Below are positions 41,684-52,156 of a DNA stretch of 64,000 nucleotides, piece after piece (positions within the stretch are counted from its first letter, which is position 1; the number at the start of each line of letters is the position of its first letter). A program made the position numbers and the translations under genes. This stretch comes from Lachnospiraceae bacterium UBA7054 (lineage in GTDB: Bacteria > Bacillota > Clostridia > Lachnospirales > Lachnospiraceae): the NCBI GenBank assembly GCA_002492725.1, contig DLAF01000009.1:63687-127686 (forward strand). Direction: 5' to 3'. The notes beneath the pieces are model-generated. The model was not told where the DNA came from, searched no databases, and worked only from the letters and a program-made list of their open reading frames with translations.

Positions 41684-43348
41684 TTGAATGCAAGTAACAC
41701 AGATAACGGATATCTGAAAGTGTATACGAGAGAGGCAAAGAAAGACAGCTATCCATACGGGTTGGCGTTTGGCATCCACATGGCCGGCAGCGAAGACGGC
41801 AAAGCGTTTCACCCTTTTAATAAAAATTATGGTATCTTGTTTGCCGAAGCGATCGTTTTGCCGGATGACAGCTTGTCTCCAAGGGGCGTGAAAGAGCCGA
41901 AGGTCTTTGTCCCGGCAGAAGGCGGTTTTGGAATTGTCGCAGAGCGGGTGATGGAAAACGGAGAACCGGACGGGGACTGTGCGGATAAGGTTCTTATGTG
42001 GACGACAAAAGACTGGATTCATTTTGAATCCAAGGGCCTTGTGCCGGCCGATGAGGTGAAAGGGTCGATAGCATGGGGAGGCAAACAGCCATCAGACTGC
42101 GTAGAAGTGGACAATGCCGTGTTAAGGAAGGCAGCAGAGTATTGGAATCCGGTTTATCATACGCAAACGATCGTGCCGGAATGCGTGAAGCTGACTTCCG
42201 CGGAGGAATTGGATACTGTGATGGCGCAAGCGGTTTACTCGGACGGATCCGGTGTGAAAAAAAAGGTGCTGTGGGAGAAGGAAGGCATTGATTTTTCGCG
42301 ACCGGGCGTCTATGAAGTAAAGGGGAGCGTGCAGAGTCCCAAATTTACGTTCCCGCTGGCGGAAGGCTTCGGAGATCCTGTTATTTTTCGGTGGGAGGGG
42401 AAATGGTATTATACCTCAACAAGTGATAATACAGGCGACGTAGGACTGTATATCAGGGAAGCGGATACGGTGGAAAATCTTTTTGCCAAGGACGTGATAC
42501 AGCACCTGATCCTGCCGTATGATGAAAAGCGGGAATTGATCCAGACTTTCTGGGCGCCGGAGTTTCATGTGATTGGCGGAAAGTTATATATTTTGTTTGC
42601 GGTAAGCGGACATGAATGGGGCCCGCAGTGTCATCTTTTGAAGCTGAAAGAAGGGCAGCCGCTCATAGAGCCGGACAGCTGGGAGGATCCTGTCAGAATA
42701 AAAAGACGGGACGGAAGCTATCTGACAGAGGACGGGATCACGCTGGATATGACATATCTTAAGACAAAAAGACAGTCTTATGTAGTCTGGTCTTACAGGA
42801 GAGGTATGGGGAAATCCTATGATACCGGTTCCATGCTCTGCATCGCTACCGTGGATGAACGTGAGCCGTGGAAACTGACTTCTGAGCCGGTGCTGCTTTC
42901 CCGGCCGCTGTTCGGTTGGGAAAATGTGGATCATACCATCAATAACGAAGGTCCCTATGCGTTTTTCAGGGATGGAAAGGTATACCTTACCTATTCGGGC
43001 GGCGCTGCCAACAGTTATACCTATGCAGTGGGGCTGCTTACGGCGCGGGAAGAGGACGATTTGCTTGTTGTTTCCAACTGGCAGAAACGCAGTACACCTG
43101 TTCTTTCCTTTTATTCTGTGGAGGGAGAATACGGGCCGGGACATAATTCCTTTTACGAGGATGAAGACGGGAATTTGATGATCGCCTATCACGGGGAAAA
43201 GGATCCGAAAGAGACGCTTCGCTGCGATGGAATCAGACGCGTGCATTTCAAAAAGGACGGTACGCCGGTATTTGGCATGTCAGCAGGAGAGGATCTTGAC
43301 CCGAAGCTTGGCAGTGTGTGCATGAAAGTGGAAATTGTAGCAGACTAA
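41684..43348 (+). CDS. GH43-family glycosidase with internal Big_4-like domain
   Basis: A 554-residue five-bladed beta-propeller enzyme, probably an arabinofuranosidase or xylosidase. An N-terminal propeller-like part (about 1-155) is followed by a Big_4-like Ig domain (VMAQAVYSDGSG, FSRPGVYEVKGSV; about 165-220), then the catalytic GH43 module with the general base Asp in GDPVIFRW, the family motif WAPEFHV and the acid Glu in NNEGPYAFF. The start is TTG 41684, eight bases after GGAGG and three bases after the esterase stop. No signal peptide. Confidence 0.85.
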   Translation: MNASNTDNGYLKVYTREAKKDSYPYGLAFGIHMAGSEDGKAFHPFNKNYGILFAEAIVLPDDSLSPRGVKEPKVFVPAEGGFGIVAERVMENGEPDGDCADKVLMWTTKDWIHFESKGLVPADEVKGSIAWGGKQPSDCVEVDNAVLRKAAEYWNPVYHTQTIVPECVKLTSAEELDTVMAQAVYSDGSGVKKKVLWEKEGIDFSRPGVYEVKGSVQSPKFTFPLAEGFGDPVIFRWEGKWYYTSTSDNTGDVGLYIREADTVENLFAKDVIQHLILPYDEKRELIQTFWAPEFHVIGGKLYILFAVSGHEWGPQCHLLKLKEGQPLIEPDSWEDPVRIKRRDGSYLTEDGITLDMTYLKTKRQSYVVWSYRRGMGKSYDTGSMLCIATVDEREPWKLTSEPVLLSRPLFGWENVDHTINNEGPYAFFRDGKVYLTYSGGAANSYTYAVGLLTAREEDDLLVVSNWQKRSTPVLSFYSVEGEYGPGHNSFYEDEDGNLMIAYHGEKDPKETLRCDGIRRVHFKKDGTPVFGMSAGEDLDPKLGSVCMKVEIVAD

Positions 43349-43486
43349 ACATAGTCAAGGAAGTGCGTAAGGCAGTTTAACGATATTTGTGAAGAAATAT
43401 AGAAAAAACTGCGGACGTATATGGGCAATTTGCACTATAAAACTGCAAAAACAAGTGAAAAAGTGTGAAGTTATATAAAAACAAGG

Positions 43487-43515
43487 TTGACAAAATAAGG
43501 CAGCAGCGCTATTAT
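43487..43515 (+). promoter_or_regulatory. Promoter of the sugar-ABC operon
   Basis: TTGACA, 17-base spacer, TATTAT. The predicted start of transcription is near 43522, just before the operator. Confidence 0.7.
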
Positions 43516-43528
43516 TTATGTGAAAGAT

Positions 43529-43543
43529 GGTAAAACGATAAAC
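43529..43543 (+). promoter_or_regulatory. Candidate LacI operator 2
   Basis: GGTAAAACGATAAAC, identical to 38962-38976, placed immediately downstream of the predicted transcription start, where a bound repressor would block initiation or escape. Confidence 0.65.
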
Positions 43544-43553
43544 AAGAAATGGG

Positions 43554-44489
43554 ATGGGTGATATGAAATTTAAAAAAATTGATAAAAAGAAATGGTACTC
43601 CATTAAGTTATTCCTTTTCATTTTGCCGTTTCTGATCATGGTTATTCTGTTTTCCTATTATCCGCTGTACGGATGGATGTATGCTTTCTACGACTACAAG
43701 CCACCGAAACCGCTTTCGGAGGCACCGTTTGTCGGATTGAAGTGGTTTAAATTCATGGTAGAGAATCCGGTCAGAGTAGAGCAGCTTAAGCAGGTGCTTA
43801 TAAACACCTTTGTCATGAGCGGTATCACGCTCGGCACCTCGTGGATTCCCATGCTCTTCGCTGTCTTTATGAATGAGCTTCGCCGCGTCCCTTTCAGGAA
43901 ATTTGTCCAGACGGTTACGACTCTGCCGAACTTCATCAGCTGGGTACTCGTGTATTCCGTGGCTTACAATATCTTCAACAGTGACGGTATGGTGAATACG
44001 CTGCTGGTTGATAAGTGGCATCTGATACAAGAACCGATTTTGTTCCTGCAGGATACCAGTCATGTATGGCTGACGCAGTGGCTGTGGCTGACTTGGAAGA
44101 ATCTCGGCTGGGCGGCCATCATGTACATAGCGGCGATTTCCAGTATCGATGACGAGCTGTTTCAGGCGGCCAGGGTGGACGGCGCGACGAGGATGCAGCA
44201 GATTCGCTACATCACGATTCCGAGCCTGCTGCCGACCTTCTTTGTACTGCTGATGATGAACATCGGTAATTTCCTCTCGAACGGCATGGAACAGTACTAT
44301 GTATTCCAGAACGCATTTAACAAAGAATATATTCAGGTGCTCGATCTGTATGTCTATACGCTTTCCACCGTAAAGGGCGGTTATCCCCTCTCGGTTGCGG
44401 TGAGCATGTTAAAGAGCGTTGTCAGCGTCATTCTTCTGGTGGTAGCAAATGGCATATCAAAGCTGACCAGAGGCGAGAGTTTCCTGTAA
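43554..44489 (+). CDS. CUT1 sugar ABC permease, LplB-like
   Basis: A 311-residue six-helix permease of the carbohydrate-uptake-1 family. FLFILPFLIMVILFSYYPLYG is the first helix region (only its first part is diagnostic) and the EAA loop reads DELFQAARVDGATRMQQI. It pairs with the next permease to import oligosaccharides released from hemicellulose. The start is uncertain: ATG 43554 or 43563, both with weak RBS. No ATPase gene is in the cluster, so a shared MsmX-type ATPase is expected. Confidence 0.92.
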   Translation: MGDMKFKKIDKKKWYSIKLFLFILPFLIMVILFSYYPLYGWMYAFYDYKPPKPLSEAPFVGLKWFKFMVENPVRVEQLKQVLINTFVMSGITLGTSWIPMLFAVFMNELRRVPFRKFVQTVTTLPNFISWVLVYSVAYNIFNSDGMVNTLLVDKWHLIQEPILFLQDTSHVWLTQWLWLTWKNLGWAAIMYIAAISSIDDELFQAARVDGATRMQQIRYITIPSLLPTFFVLLMMNIGNFLSNGMEQYYVFQNAFNKEYIQVLDLYVYTLSTVKGGYPLSVAVSMLKSVVSVILLVVANGISKLTRGESFL

Positions 44490-44538
44490 GAACCATAAGA
44501 GAGAAACAAACAATAAATCTATGAAAGGCAAGAGTGCT

Positions 44539-45465
44539 ATGACTGAAATTCGTGTAAAGAAAAAGAAAATACATCAAAGTTTCGGTGACACAATGCTCAG
44601 TGTGTTCTGCTATGTGTTCTTTGCCATCTGTGCGTTTTTGTGTCTGTATCCGTTTTACTACATATTCATCAATACGATCAGTGCAAATGATATAAGCGCG
44701 CGAGGCGATGTCCTGTTTTGGCCTAAGGGCATACATTTTAAGAATTATAAGAGCGCTTTCGGTATTTCAGGTCTGTTTCAGGCGGCGAAGATTTCCGTGG
44801 GGAGGACTTTGTTTGGCACCATCGGAACGGTGAGCGCTTCTGCATTTATGGGATTTATGTTCTCACAGGAAAAGATGTGGCACAGAAAACTGTGGTATCG
44901 CATCGTCATTGCGACGATGTATTTCAACGCGGGGATCATCCCATGGTTTTTGACGATGCAGAATTTGCACCTCACGAATAATTTCTGGGGCTTTGTGCTT
45001 CCCGCAATCGTATCTCCGTTCCACATTGTTCTGACCAAGACCTTCGTGGAATCGATTCCGAAGGAGCTGCAGGAGGCTGCCGAGATCGACGGAGCAGGGA
45101 TTTTGACGATTTTTTTTAAGGTGATGATACCGGTCATAAAACCGATTATGGCTACGGTCGCAATCTTCGCGGCGGTGAACCAGTGGAATGCATTTCAGGA
45201 TGCCCTGCTTTTGATTACTTCAAATACGAAGTTATACCCGCTGCAGTTAGTACTGTATAATTATCTGAATCAGGCCAGTTCCATCAAAGCTCTGGCAAAC
45301 ACCAGCAGTTCCAGTTCGCTGGCGGCGGCTGCTGCGACGACGCAGACGGCGACCAGCATCCGCATGACGATTACCGTGATTGTTGTGCTGCCGATCATGA
45401 TGGTTTATCCGTTCTTCCAGAAATACTTTGTAAAGGGTATCATGATCGGTGCGGTCAAGGGGTAG
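44539..45465 (+). CDS. CUT1 sugar ABC permease, YtcP-like
   Basis: A 308-residue second permease of the same transporter, with six hydrophobic helices and the EAA loop KELQEAAEIDGAG. A low-complexity segment SSSSSLAAAAATTQTATS precedes the last helix, as in many YtcP-like proteins. ATG 44539 has AAAGG about 12 bases upstream; an in-frame ATG at 44521 lacks an RBS. Confidence 0.92.
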   Translation: MTEIRVKKKKIHQSFGDTMLSVFCYVFFAICAFLCLYPFYYIFINTISANDISARGDVLFWPKGIHFKNYKSAFGISGLFQAAKISVGRTLFGTIGTVSASAFMGFMFSQEKMWHRKLWYRIVIATMYFNAGIIPWFLTMQNLHLTNNFWGFVLPAIVSPFHIVLTKTFVESIPKELQEAAEIDGAGILTIFFKVMIPVIKPIMATVAIFAAVNQWNAFQDALLLITSNTKLYPLQLVLYNYLNQASSIKALANTSSSSSLAAAAATTQTATSIRMTITVIVVLPIMMVYPFFQKYFVKGIMIGAVKG

Positions 45466-45553
45466 ACGTCTTGCAGGGCGGAACGCGAATCATTATGGGA
45501 TAAACGGGAATAGCTTCCGTTTACATATTTAAACACAAAAAAGGAGGAAATTC

Positions 45554-47353
45554 ATGAAAAAGCGTATTTTGGCAACAGTTTTGGCCACAGTGCTTACTTG
45601 TTCCATGGTTCTCAGTGGCTGTGGCGGCGGATCCGGCACGACGGATCCGGCAGCAACCGGCGGCACAGATGATGCTGCTGCAACAACGGATACAGCGCCA
45701 GCGGATACCAGCGGTGGGGACGCGGCGGCACCTGCAGTATCCCACGACGAAGCACTTACTCTGGAGATGTATAATGTGGCGGCAAACTATCAGGGTGAGC
45801 AGACCGGTTGGTTTGGTAAGATCTTGAAGGATAAATTCAATATTACCATAAACATTATCGCGCCGCAGGTATCCGGTGACGGTGAGGGTCTGTATGCGAC
45901 AAGAACCGCGTCCGGTAATCTGGGCGACATGGTTCTGCTCGACAATGGACTCTTGCAGGAATGTGTGGAAAGCGGTCTGATTGCTGACATAAGCGCAGAG
46001 ATTAAGAATTACCCGAACCTGATGAAGTATTGGGAGCAGATTGAGAAGTTCAACAAGGGTATTGGAGACGGTACCGGCATCTACGGGATTCCCACCGAGA
46101 TGAACACCAACGGCCCTACAGCATACATGGCTGAGACAGTTTCTTCCATGCCCAGAATCCCTTGGGATTTCTACACAGAGCTTGGCAGACCTGAATTGAA
46201 TAACTTAGACGATCTGATCAGTGTGCTTGCTGACATGCAGAAGGCACATCCTGAGAATGCAGATGGGAAGAAGGCCTACGGCATGACCCTTTGGAAAGAC
46301 TGGGATGGCGGCGGCGAGCAGGTTACGATTGAGAACGTTAACCAGCTCACCAAATGGTATGGCCAGGAAGTAAACGGCTCCGTTCTGATTGGTTCCGACA
46401 ATACCATCATGCCTCTGACAGATAAGAACGGCGCATACTACAAGATGCTGAAGTTTTTCTTTGATGCAAACCAGGCAGGTATCGTTGATCCTGACTCCGC
46501 AACACAGGAGTGGGGTGATGCCTGCGATAAGATGCAGACGAAGAGAACCTACCTTGTATGGAATAACTGGATGCTGGGCTTCACAAACAATCCTGAGAGA
46601 GGTGAGGCCGGTGCAAACTACATGGGTATGCCCATTAAGGATATGCAAGTGTTCCAGACATCTGACTACTACTATGGCAGCGGCCGCGTATTCGGTATCG
46701 GCTCCGGCGTCAGCGATGATGTGAAGGCTCGCATCCTGGAGTACTATGACTGGCTGGCATCTCCGGAAGGGTGTACCACGCAGCATATCGGTACGGAAGG
46801 CATTATCTATACTGTCGGTGATGATGGTAAGTATACATTGACAGAGGATGGTTATAACAGATTTAATTCCGAGATCATGATTCCGGAAGATCAGGGTGGC
46901 GGTAACTGGACAGACGGTAACAATCAGGTGAACCAGTGGATCGTGGCAAGTGTTGAGACGAACCCTATTACAGGCGAGACCTACGGCAGCGACCTTTGGG
47001 CTTCCTATTTGGAGAAGAACAACACCAAGACTTCTAAGGAGTGGAGAGAATTGTATGACGGTAAGCAGAACGAGGTTGAGTATCTGAAGGATACGGGCAT
47101 GATGAACATCGTTCCCAGCCTGAATCTCTCTTTGGCAGTTGATACAAGTGATATCAGCATGTCCCGCGGCTCGTGCAGATCTATCATCTGTGATGCTTCC
47201 TGGCAGGCAATCTTCGCAAAGTCTGAAGCAGAGTTCGAAGCTATATGGGATGATATGGTAACTAAGATTGAAGGTAATGGCTGGGCAGATCTGGTAGCGT
47301 ATGATACCGCGAAGTATCAGCCGGTCATCGACGGCAGAAAAGCAGCGCAGTAA
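45554..47353 (+). CDS. Sugar-binding lipoprotein of the ABC transporter
   Basis: A 599-residue extracellular solute-binding protein. The signal peptide ends in the lipobox VLSGC (Cys23), followed by an acid- and Ala/Thr-rich linker to about residue 65; the size fits the large LplA-like binding proteins for oligosaccharides. AAGGAGG precedes the ATG. Codon use is more strongly biased than in neighbouring genes (many GGT, AAG, CTG), which fits high expression. A terminator follows at 47397. Confidence 0.93.
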   Translation: MKKRILATVLATVLTCSMVLSGCGGGSGTTDPAATGGTDDAAATTDTAPADTSGGDAAAPAVSHDEALTLEMYNVAANYQGEQTGWFGKILKDKFNITINIIAPQVSGDGEGLYATRTASGNLGDMVLLDNGLLQECVESGLIADISAEIKNYPNLMKYWEQIEKFNKGIGDGTGIYGIPTEMNTNGPTAYMAETVSSMPRIPWDFYTELGRPELNNLDDLISVLADMQKAHPENADGKKAYGMTLWKDWDGGGEQVTIENVNQLTKWYGQEVNGSVLIGSDNTIMPLTDKNGAYYKMLKFFFDANQAGIVDPDSATQEWGDACDKMQTKRTYLVWNNWMLGFTNNPERGEAGANYMGMPIKDMQVFQTSDYYYGSGRVFGIGSGVSDDVKARILEYYDWLASPEGCTTQHIGTEGIIYTVGDDGKYTLTEDGYNRFNSEIMIPEDQGGGNWTDGNNQVNQWIVASVETNPITGETYGSDLWASYLEKNNTKTSKEWRELYDGKQNEVEYLKDTGMMNIVPSLNLSLAVDTSDISMSRGSCRSIICDASWQAIFAKSEAEFEAIWDDMVTKIEGNGWADLVAYDTAKYQPVIDGRKAAQ

Positions 47354-47396
47354 GGCATTAGCAGCATAGTTTCTTAAATAAAGATTTCATAGAAAA

Positions 47397-47430
47397 GGGG
47401 CTAAAGAATTTTTCTTTGGCTCCTTTTTTT
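47397..47430 (+). terminator. Intrinsic terminator of the sugar-ABC operon
   Basis: GGGGCTAAAGAA pairs with TTCTTTGGCTCC (two G-U pairs) around a short T loop, followed by a run of seven T. Confidence 0.9.
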
Positions 47431-47491
47431 GATGTATAATGGAGTAAGATGAAAAAGAAACGTTTTTAGAAATATTACCCTGCGTCAGGGA

Positions 47492-47522
47492 TTGCTTGTG
47501 ACGCTGCGTCATAAGCTATTCT
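47492..47522 (+). promoter_or_regulatory. MerR-type promoter with 19-bp spacer and operator
   Basis: TTGCTT and TATTCT are separated by exactly 19 bases, and the spacer contains the perfect palindrome TGACGCTGCGTCA. The long spacer with a central dyad is the hallmark of MerR-activated promoters. It stands just before the MerR gene, so autoregulation is likely. Confidence 0.7.
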
Positions 47523-47545
47523 TGGCGTAAAGGAGGTGAAAAGCT

Positions 47546-48280
47546 ATGTCAAAGTATACGACAGGAGAGATGGCAAAACTTTGCGGCGTGACGGTGAGAA
47601 CGGTCCAGTATTATGATACCAGAGGCATCCTTGTCCCGGCGGAACTTTCGGAAGGCGGCAGACGCTTGTATTCTGAAAACGACGTAAGGAAAATGAGAAT
47701 TATCTGCTTCTTACGGGAGCTGGGGCTTCCGATTGATTCTATTTCCCAGATCCTTTCCGAAGAAAATCCGGGAAGCGTAATCTCGCTTCTCTTGGGGCAG
47801 CAGGAGCAGGATCTGAGAGAGGAGATTAGTGAGCGGCAGGAGAAACTGGAAAAATTGGAGACACTAAGACGTGAGTTGAAAAGCATTGAGACAATCTCTG
47901 TCGAATCCATCGGGGACATAGCATATACCATGTCAAATAGGAAAAAATTGAAAAGGATCCATAGGAATTTGCTGATTGGCGGCATTCCTATTACCATTCT
48001 CCAATGGGTAGGCATTATACTGTGGATTGTAAAGGGGATCTGGTGGCTGTTTGCGTTATGGGTTGCTATTTTTATTCCAAGTGCATGTTGGCTCTCAAAG
48101 TATTATTTTTCCCATGTTGCCTATATTTGTCCGCAGTGTCACACTGTTTTCAATCCGATACGCAAAGAGGCATTATGGGCAAAACATACGCCTGCGACCC
48201 GAAAACTGACATGCACAGGCTGCGGTCGTCACGGGTTTTGCGTAGAGGTAGCGAGAGAGGAGGCAGACATTCATGAATAA
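47546..48280 (+). CDS. MerR-family regulator with membrane helices and zinc ribbon
   Basis: A 244-residue protein. Residues 1-75 are a MerR DNA-binding domain (YTTGEMAKLCGVTVRTVQYYD), residues 80-115 a coiled-coil dimerisation helix. Then come two hydrophobic helices (about 145-185) and a C-terminal zinc ribbon with CPQC and CTGCG cysteine pairs. A MerR protein tied to the membrane is unusual; it may respond to a membrane or envelope signal. AAAGGAGGTG precedes the ATG. Its end overlaps the CPBP gene by eight bases, so the pair is coupled. Confidence 0.88.
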   Translation: MSKYTTGEMAKLCGVTVRTVQYYDTRGILVPAELSEGGRRLYSENDVRKMRIICFLRELGLPIDSISQILSEENPGSVISLLLGQQEQDLREEISERQEKLEKLETLRRELKSIETISVESIGDIAYTMSNRKKLKRIHRNLLIGGIPITILQWVGIILWIVKGIWWLFALWVAIFIPSACWLSKYYFSHVAYICPQCHTVFNPIRKEALWAKHTPATRKLTCTGCGRHGFCVEVAREEADIHE

Positions 48281-49166
48281 GACAGAATATGATAAGACAA
48301 AGACAAGGAAGTATCTGATATGGACCTTTGCCATTGCATGGGTGATGCAGGCAGGCGTTGCACTGTTATATCAAGGCGGGCTTTCCATCATCGGACGGAT
48401 GGCGGCGCAGATGCTCATGGCGCTTATGATGTTTGTACCGTTGCTTGGCGTGCTGTTATCAGGAAACCGACTTGCAGGAATGGGCTGGAAACCGCATATC
48501 AAGGGGAAGATAAAACCGCTCCTGATGGCGTGGTTTTTCCCGGCGATCCTGACCGCGCTTGGTGCCGCCATATATTTCGCTGTTTTTCCGGGGCATTTCG
48601 ATGTGAATGGCGCTTATCTTGTAAATATTGGCGGAGAGGCAGCGCTCTCGCAGTTGGAGGCGCAGGGAATCTCTTATGCGCAATATATCTTGGTCTCGAT
48701 TGTCAGTTGTCTGACCTATGCGCCGCTTATCAATATGTTTTTTGCGGTCGGAGAAGAAGCCGGATGGAGGGGGGTTTTATATCCGCAGCTAAAGGCGAAA
48801 TACGGCAAAAAGAAGGGGTGGCTTCTTGGCGGTGTGATCTGGGGAATTTGGCACTGGCCGCTCATGGGGCTGATCGGTTATGAGTACGGAACAAATTATA
48901 TCGGTTTCCCGGTCGTTGGGATGCTGCTCTTTTGCATATTTACGATCGCAGCGGGCATTGCCTGTGACTGGCTGTATGAGAAAAGCGGGCTTATCTGGGC
49001 TCCGGCTATCTTCCATGGCGCGATCAATGCGGCAGCAACGGTTCCCGGTGCAGTTTGTCGGGCAGATACAGGTTCTATGGTATTGCTTGGGCCTGCGCCA
49101 ATCGGAGTGCTAGCCGGGATTCCGCTCATGATCTTTGCGGTCATATTGTTTGTCAGGACGGAATAA
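48273..49166 (+). CDS. CPBP-family intramembrane metalloprotease
   Basis: A 297-residue membrane protein with about eight hydrophobic helices and the three CPBP (Abi/CAAX-protease-like) motifs: GEEAGWRGVLYP near residue 160, GGVIWGIWHWP, and FHGAINAA. The Glu-Glu and His residues form the active site. Relatives act in bacteriocin immunity or cleave membrane proteins. Overlap with the MerR gene suggests that protease and membrane-bound regulator work together, perhaps by cleavage; that is inference. Confidence 0.9.
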   Translation: MNKTEYDKTKTRKYLIWTFAIAWVMQAGVALLYQGGLSIIGRMAAQMLMALMMFVPLLGVLLSGNRLAGMGWKPHIKGKIKPLLMAWFFPAILTALGAAIYFAVFPGHFDVNGAYLVNIGGEAALSQLEAQGISYAQYILVSIVSCLTYAPLINMFFAVGEEAGWRGVLYPQLKAKYGKKKGWLLGGVIWGIWHWPLMGLIGYEYGTNYIGFPVVGMLLFCIFTIAAGIACDWLYEKSGLIWAPAIFHGAINAAATVPGAVCRADTGSMVLLGPAPIGVLAGIPLMIFAVILFVRTE

Positions 49167-49229
49167 GGAGGGGAAGAAAATTGCCGTGATTGCGGATACG
49201 TCTGCGGTAATCGTGCCGTGTCAGTGGGA

Positions 49230-50445
<1,216 letters not shown>

Positions 50446-50534
50446 AATTTCTATGTTTCTCGCAGGAGAATACCTGAAATGCGGCATTCTCCGAATTGAT
50501 TAAAATTTAGTTAGCGGAATGACGGAGCATGCGC

Positions 50535-51239
50535 ATGAAAATCGCCATAGTCGATGACGAAACGAAAGAGCAGGAAATCCTTGCCAAATATATCAGGGAA
50601 TGGGCAGGGGCGAACCACGAGCTGGTGGAGTTTTCCCATTTTACGAGCAGCGAGGCTTTTCTTTTCTCGTGGGAGGGCGAGAAGGATTACGCGCTGCTTG
50701 TTCTTGATATCGAGATGGGTGAGATCAGCGGACTGGAACTGGCCCAAAGGATCCGTATTGAGGACAAGAATATTCCCATTATCTTTGTCACCGGCTATGA
50801 TGAGTATATGCAATACGGGTATGATGTATCGGCGCTTCACTATTTGATCAAACCGGTGCAGAAAGAGAAATTGTTTCAGGCGCTTAATAAGCTTGGTGAG
50901 AGAGAAGAAAATACAAAGTGCCTTATCGTGAATGCGGAGCATGAGGTGAGGCGTATTCCGATCCAATCCGTTTTCTATGTGGAGGCGGACGGTCATGGCT
51001 GCATTCTGCATGCGGCGGATGAGACAATTCCCATTCGGGAATCCTTTGGGGAGATGGAAAAACAGCTTCTTATGACGGAGGAAGCGGTAAAATGTCATAG
51101 GGCTTATCTGGTGAACCTACGGTATATTTCCGCCATCCGGGGTGCCGAGCTGATACTGGATCACGGCGAAAGGCTGCCGATTGCCAGGAGCCGCATGAAA
51201 AGTGTACAGTCGGCGTTTTTGCAGTATTATAAGGAGTAG
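50535..51239 (+). CDS. LytTR-type (AgrA-like) response regulator
   Basis: A 234-residue regulator: receiver domain (KIAIVDDE acidic pocket, phosphoacceptor Asp in LLVLDIEMG, conserved Lys in YLIKPVQ) and a LytTR DNA-binding domain (IPIQSVFYVEADGHG, CHRAYLVNLRYI). ACGGAG is spaced for ATG 50535 rather than 50529. A GHKL kinase gene follows at 54 bases and an ABC exporter pair after that, so exporter regulation by this system is plausible. Confidence 0.92.
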   Translation: MKIAIVDDETKEQEILAKYIREWAGANHELVEFSHFTSSEAFLFSWEGEKDYALLVLDIEMGEISGLELAQRIRIEDKNIPIIFVTGYDEYMQYGYDVSALHYLIKPVQKEKLFQALNKLGEREENTKCLIVNAEHEVRRIPIQSVFYVEADGHGCILHAADETIPIRESFGEMEKQLLMTEEAVKCHRAYLVNLRYISAIRGAELILDHGERLPIARSRMKSVQSAFLQYYKE

Positions 51240-51293
51240 CAGGGAAAAACAAAAGTTAAATTGAGACAAAAGCAGTGCGGAAATGGAGTAGAT

Positions 51294-52019
51294 ATGGAAT
51301 TGGCGATTATCATAGGCATAGCGTCGGTTTTGGTGATCAATGCCTTGCTGTGGTTCTTTTGGATGCCCCTATATGTGGATCGAAAGATAGGCCGCTTTCA
51401 AAATGAGCTTGTGGACAGGCATTATGCGGAAGTTGAGACGATGTACCGGAAAATGCGCGGCTGGCGGCATGATTACCACAATCATATCCAGGTGTTAAAG
51501 GCGCATATGGAGTTTGAACGTTATGAGGAAGCGAAACAGTATCTCACAATGTTAAACGACGATCTGACTACCGTTGACACCGTGGTCAAGACCGGCAATG
51601 TGATGGTGGATGCAATCTTGAACAGTAAACTTACGATGATAAAGGAGAGGGAGATTCCGGTGGATGCAACCGCGGTCGTGCCGGAGGATGTTCCTTTTTC
51701 CGGGATCGATCTGTCCGTCCTGATTGGCAACCTTTTGGATAACGCCATGGAAGCATGTGCGCAGATCGCAAATAAGGACGAACGGTTTATCAGAATCTAT
51801 ATTGATATCATAAAAAAGCAGCTCTACATCTCCGTTACCAATTCCATGGATGGGAGGGCAAGGAGAAAAGGATCACAGTATCTTTCAACCAAGACGGGAC
51901 TTCATGGGTTTGGGTTGATTCGCATTGACAGGATCGCTTCGAAATACGGAGGGTTCATTAATCGGCAGAATGAGGAAGGGGTATTTGCGACCGAGGTCAT
52001 GCTGCCGCTGGTAAGCTGA
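51294..52019 (+). CDS. Minimal GHKL sensor histidine kinase
   Basis: A 241-residue AgrC-like kinase with just one N-terminal transmembrane helix (about 2-25), lacking the usual five- to six-helix sensor domain. The phosphoacceptor His is in GWRHDYHNHIQVL, the N box is NLLDNAMEAC and the G box GLHGFGLIRI. With so little sensor, it may sense through a partner, possibly the ABC exporter. ATG 51294 has GGAG upstream; the frame is open 11 codons further without an RBS. Confidence 0.9.
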   Translation: MELAIIIGIASVLVINALLWFFWMPLYVDRKIGRFQNELVDRHYAEVETMYRKMRGWRHDYHNHIQVLKAHMEFERYEEAKQYLTMLNDDLTTVDTVVKTGNVMVDAILNSKLTMIKEREIPVDATAVVPEDVPFSGIDLSVLIGNLLDNAMEACAQIANKDERFIRIYIDIIKKQLYISVTNSMDGRARRKGSQYLSTKTGLHGFGLIRIDRIASKYGGFINRQNEEGVFATEVMLPLVS

Positions 52020-52022
52020 TTG

Positions 52023-52080
52023 AAAAATGCAATTCATGCGCGTGGAGATACCATTCGTGCAGAATTGCATTTTTTGTTTT
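52023..52080 (+). terminator. Intrinsic terminator after the two-component genes
   Basis: AAAAATGCAATTC pairs with GAATTGCATTTTT around a 26-base loop, then TTTTGTTTT. A weak promoter (TTGCAT-18-TATAAA, 52065-52094) may overlap its 3' arm and serve the ABC genes. Confidence 0.8.
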
Positions 52081-52156
52081 GCGATTGTTATAAAATGGGA
52101 TTGTGGGTAAATGAGTTTTGCAAAGTTTAAATATGTGATAGGATGCGAGGAAAAAT

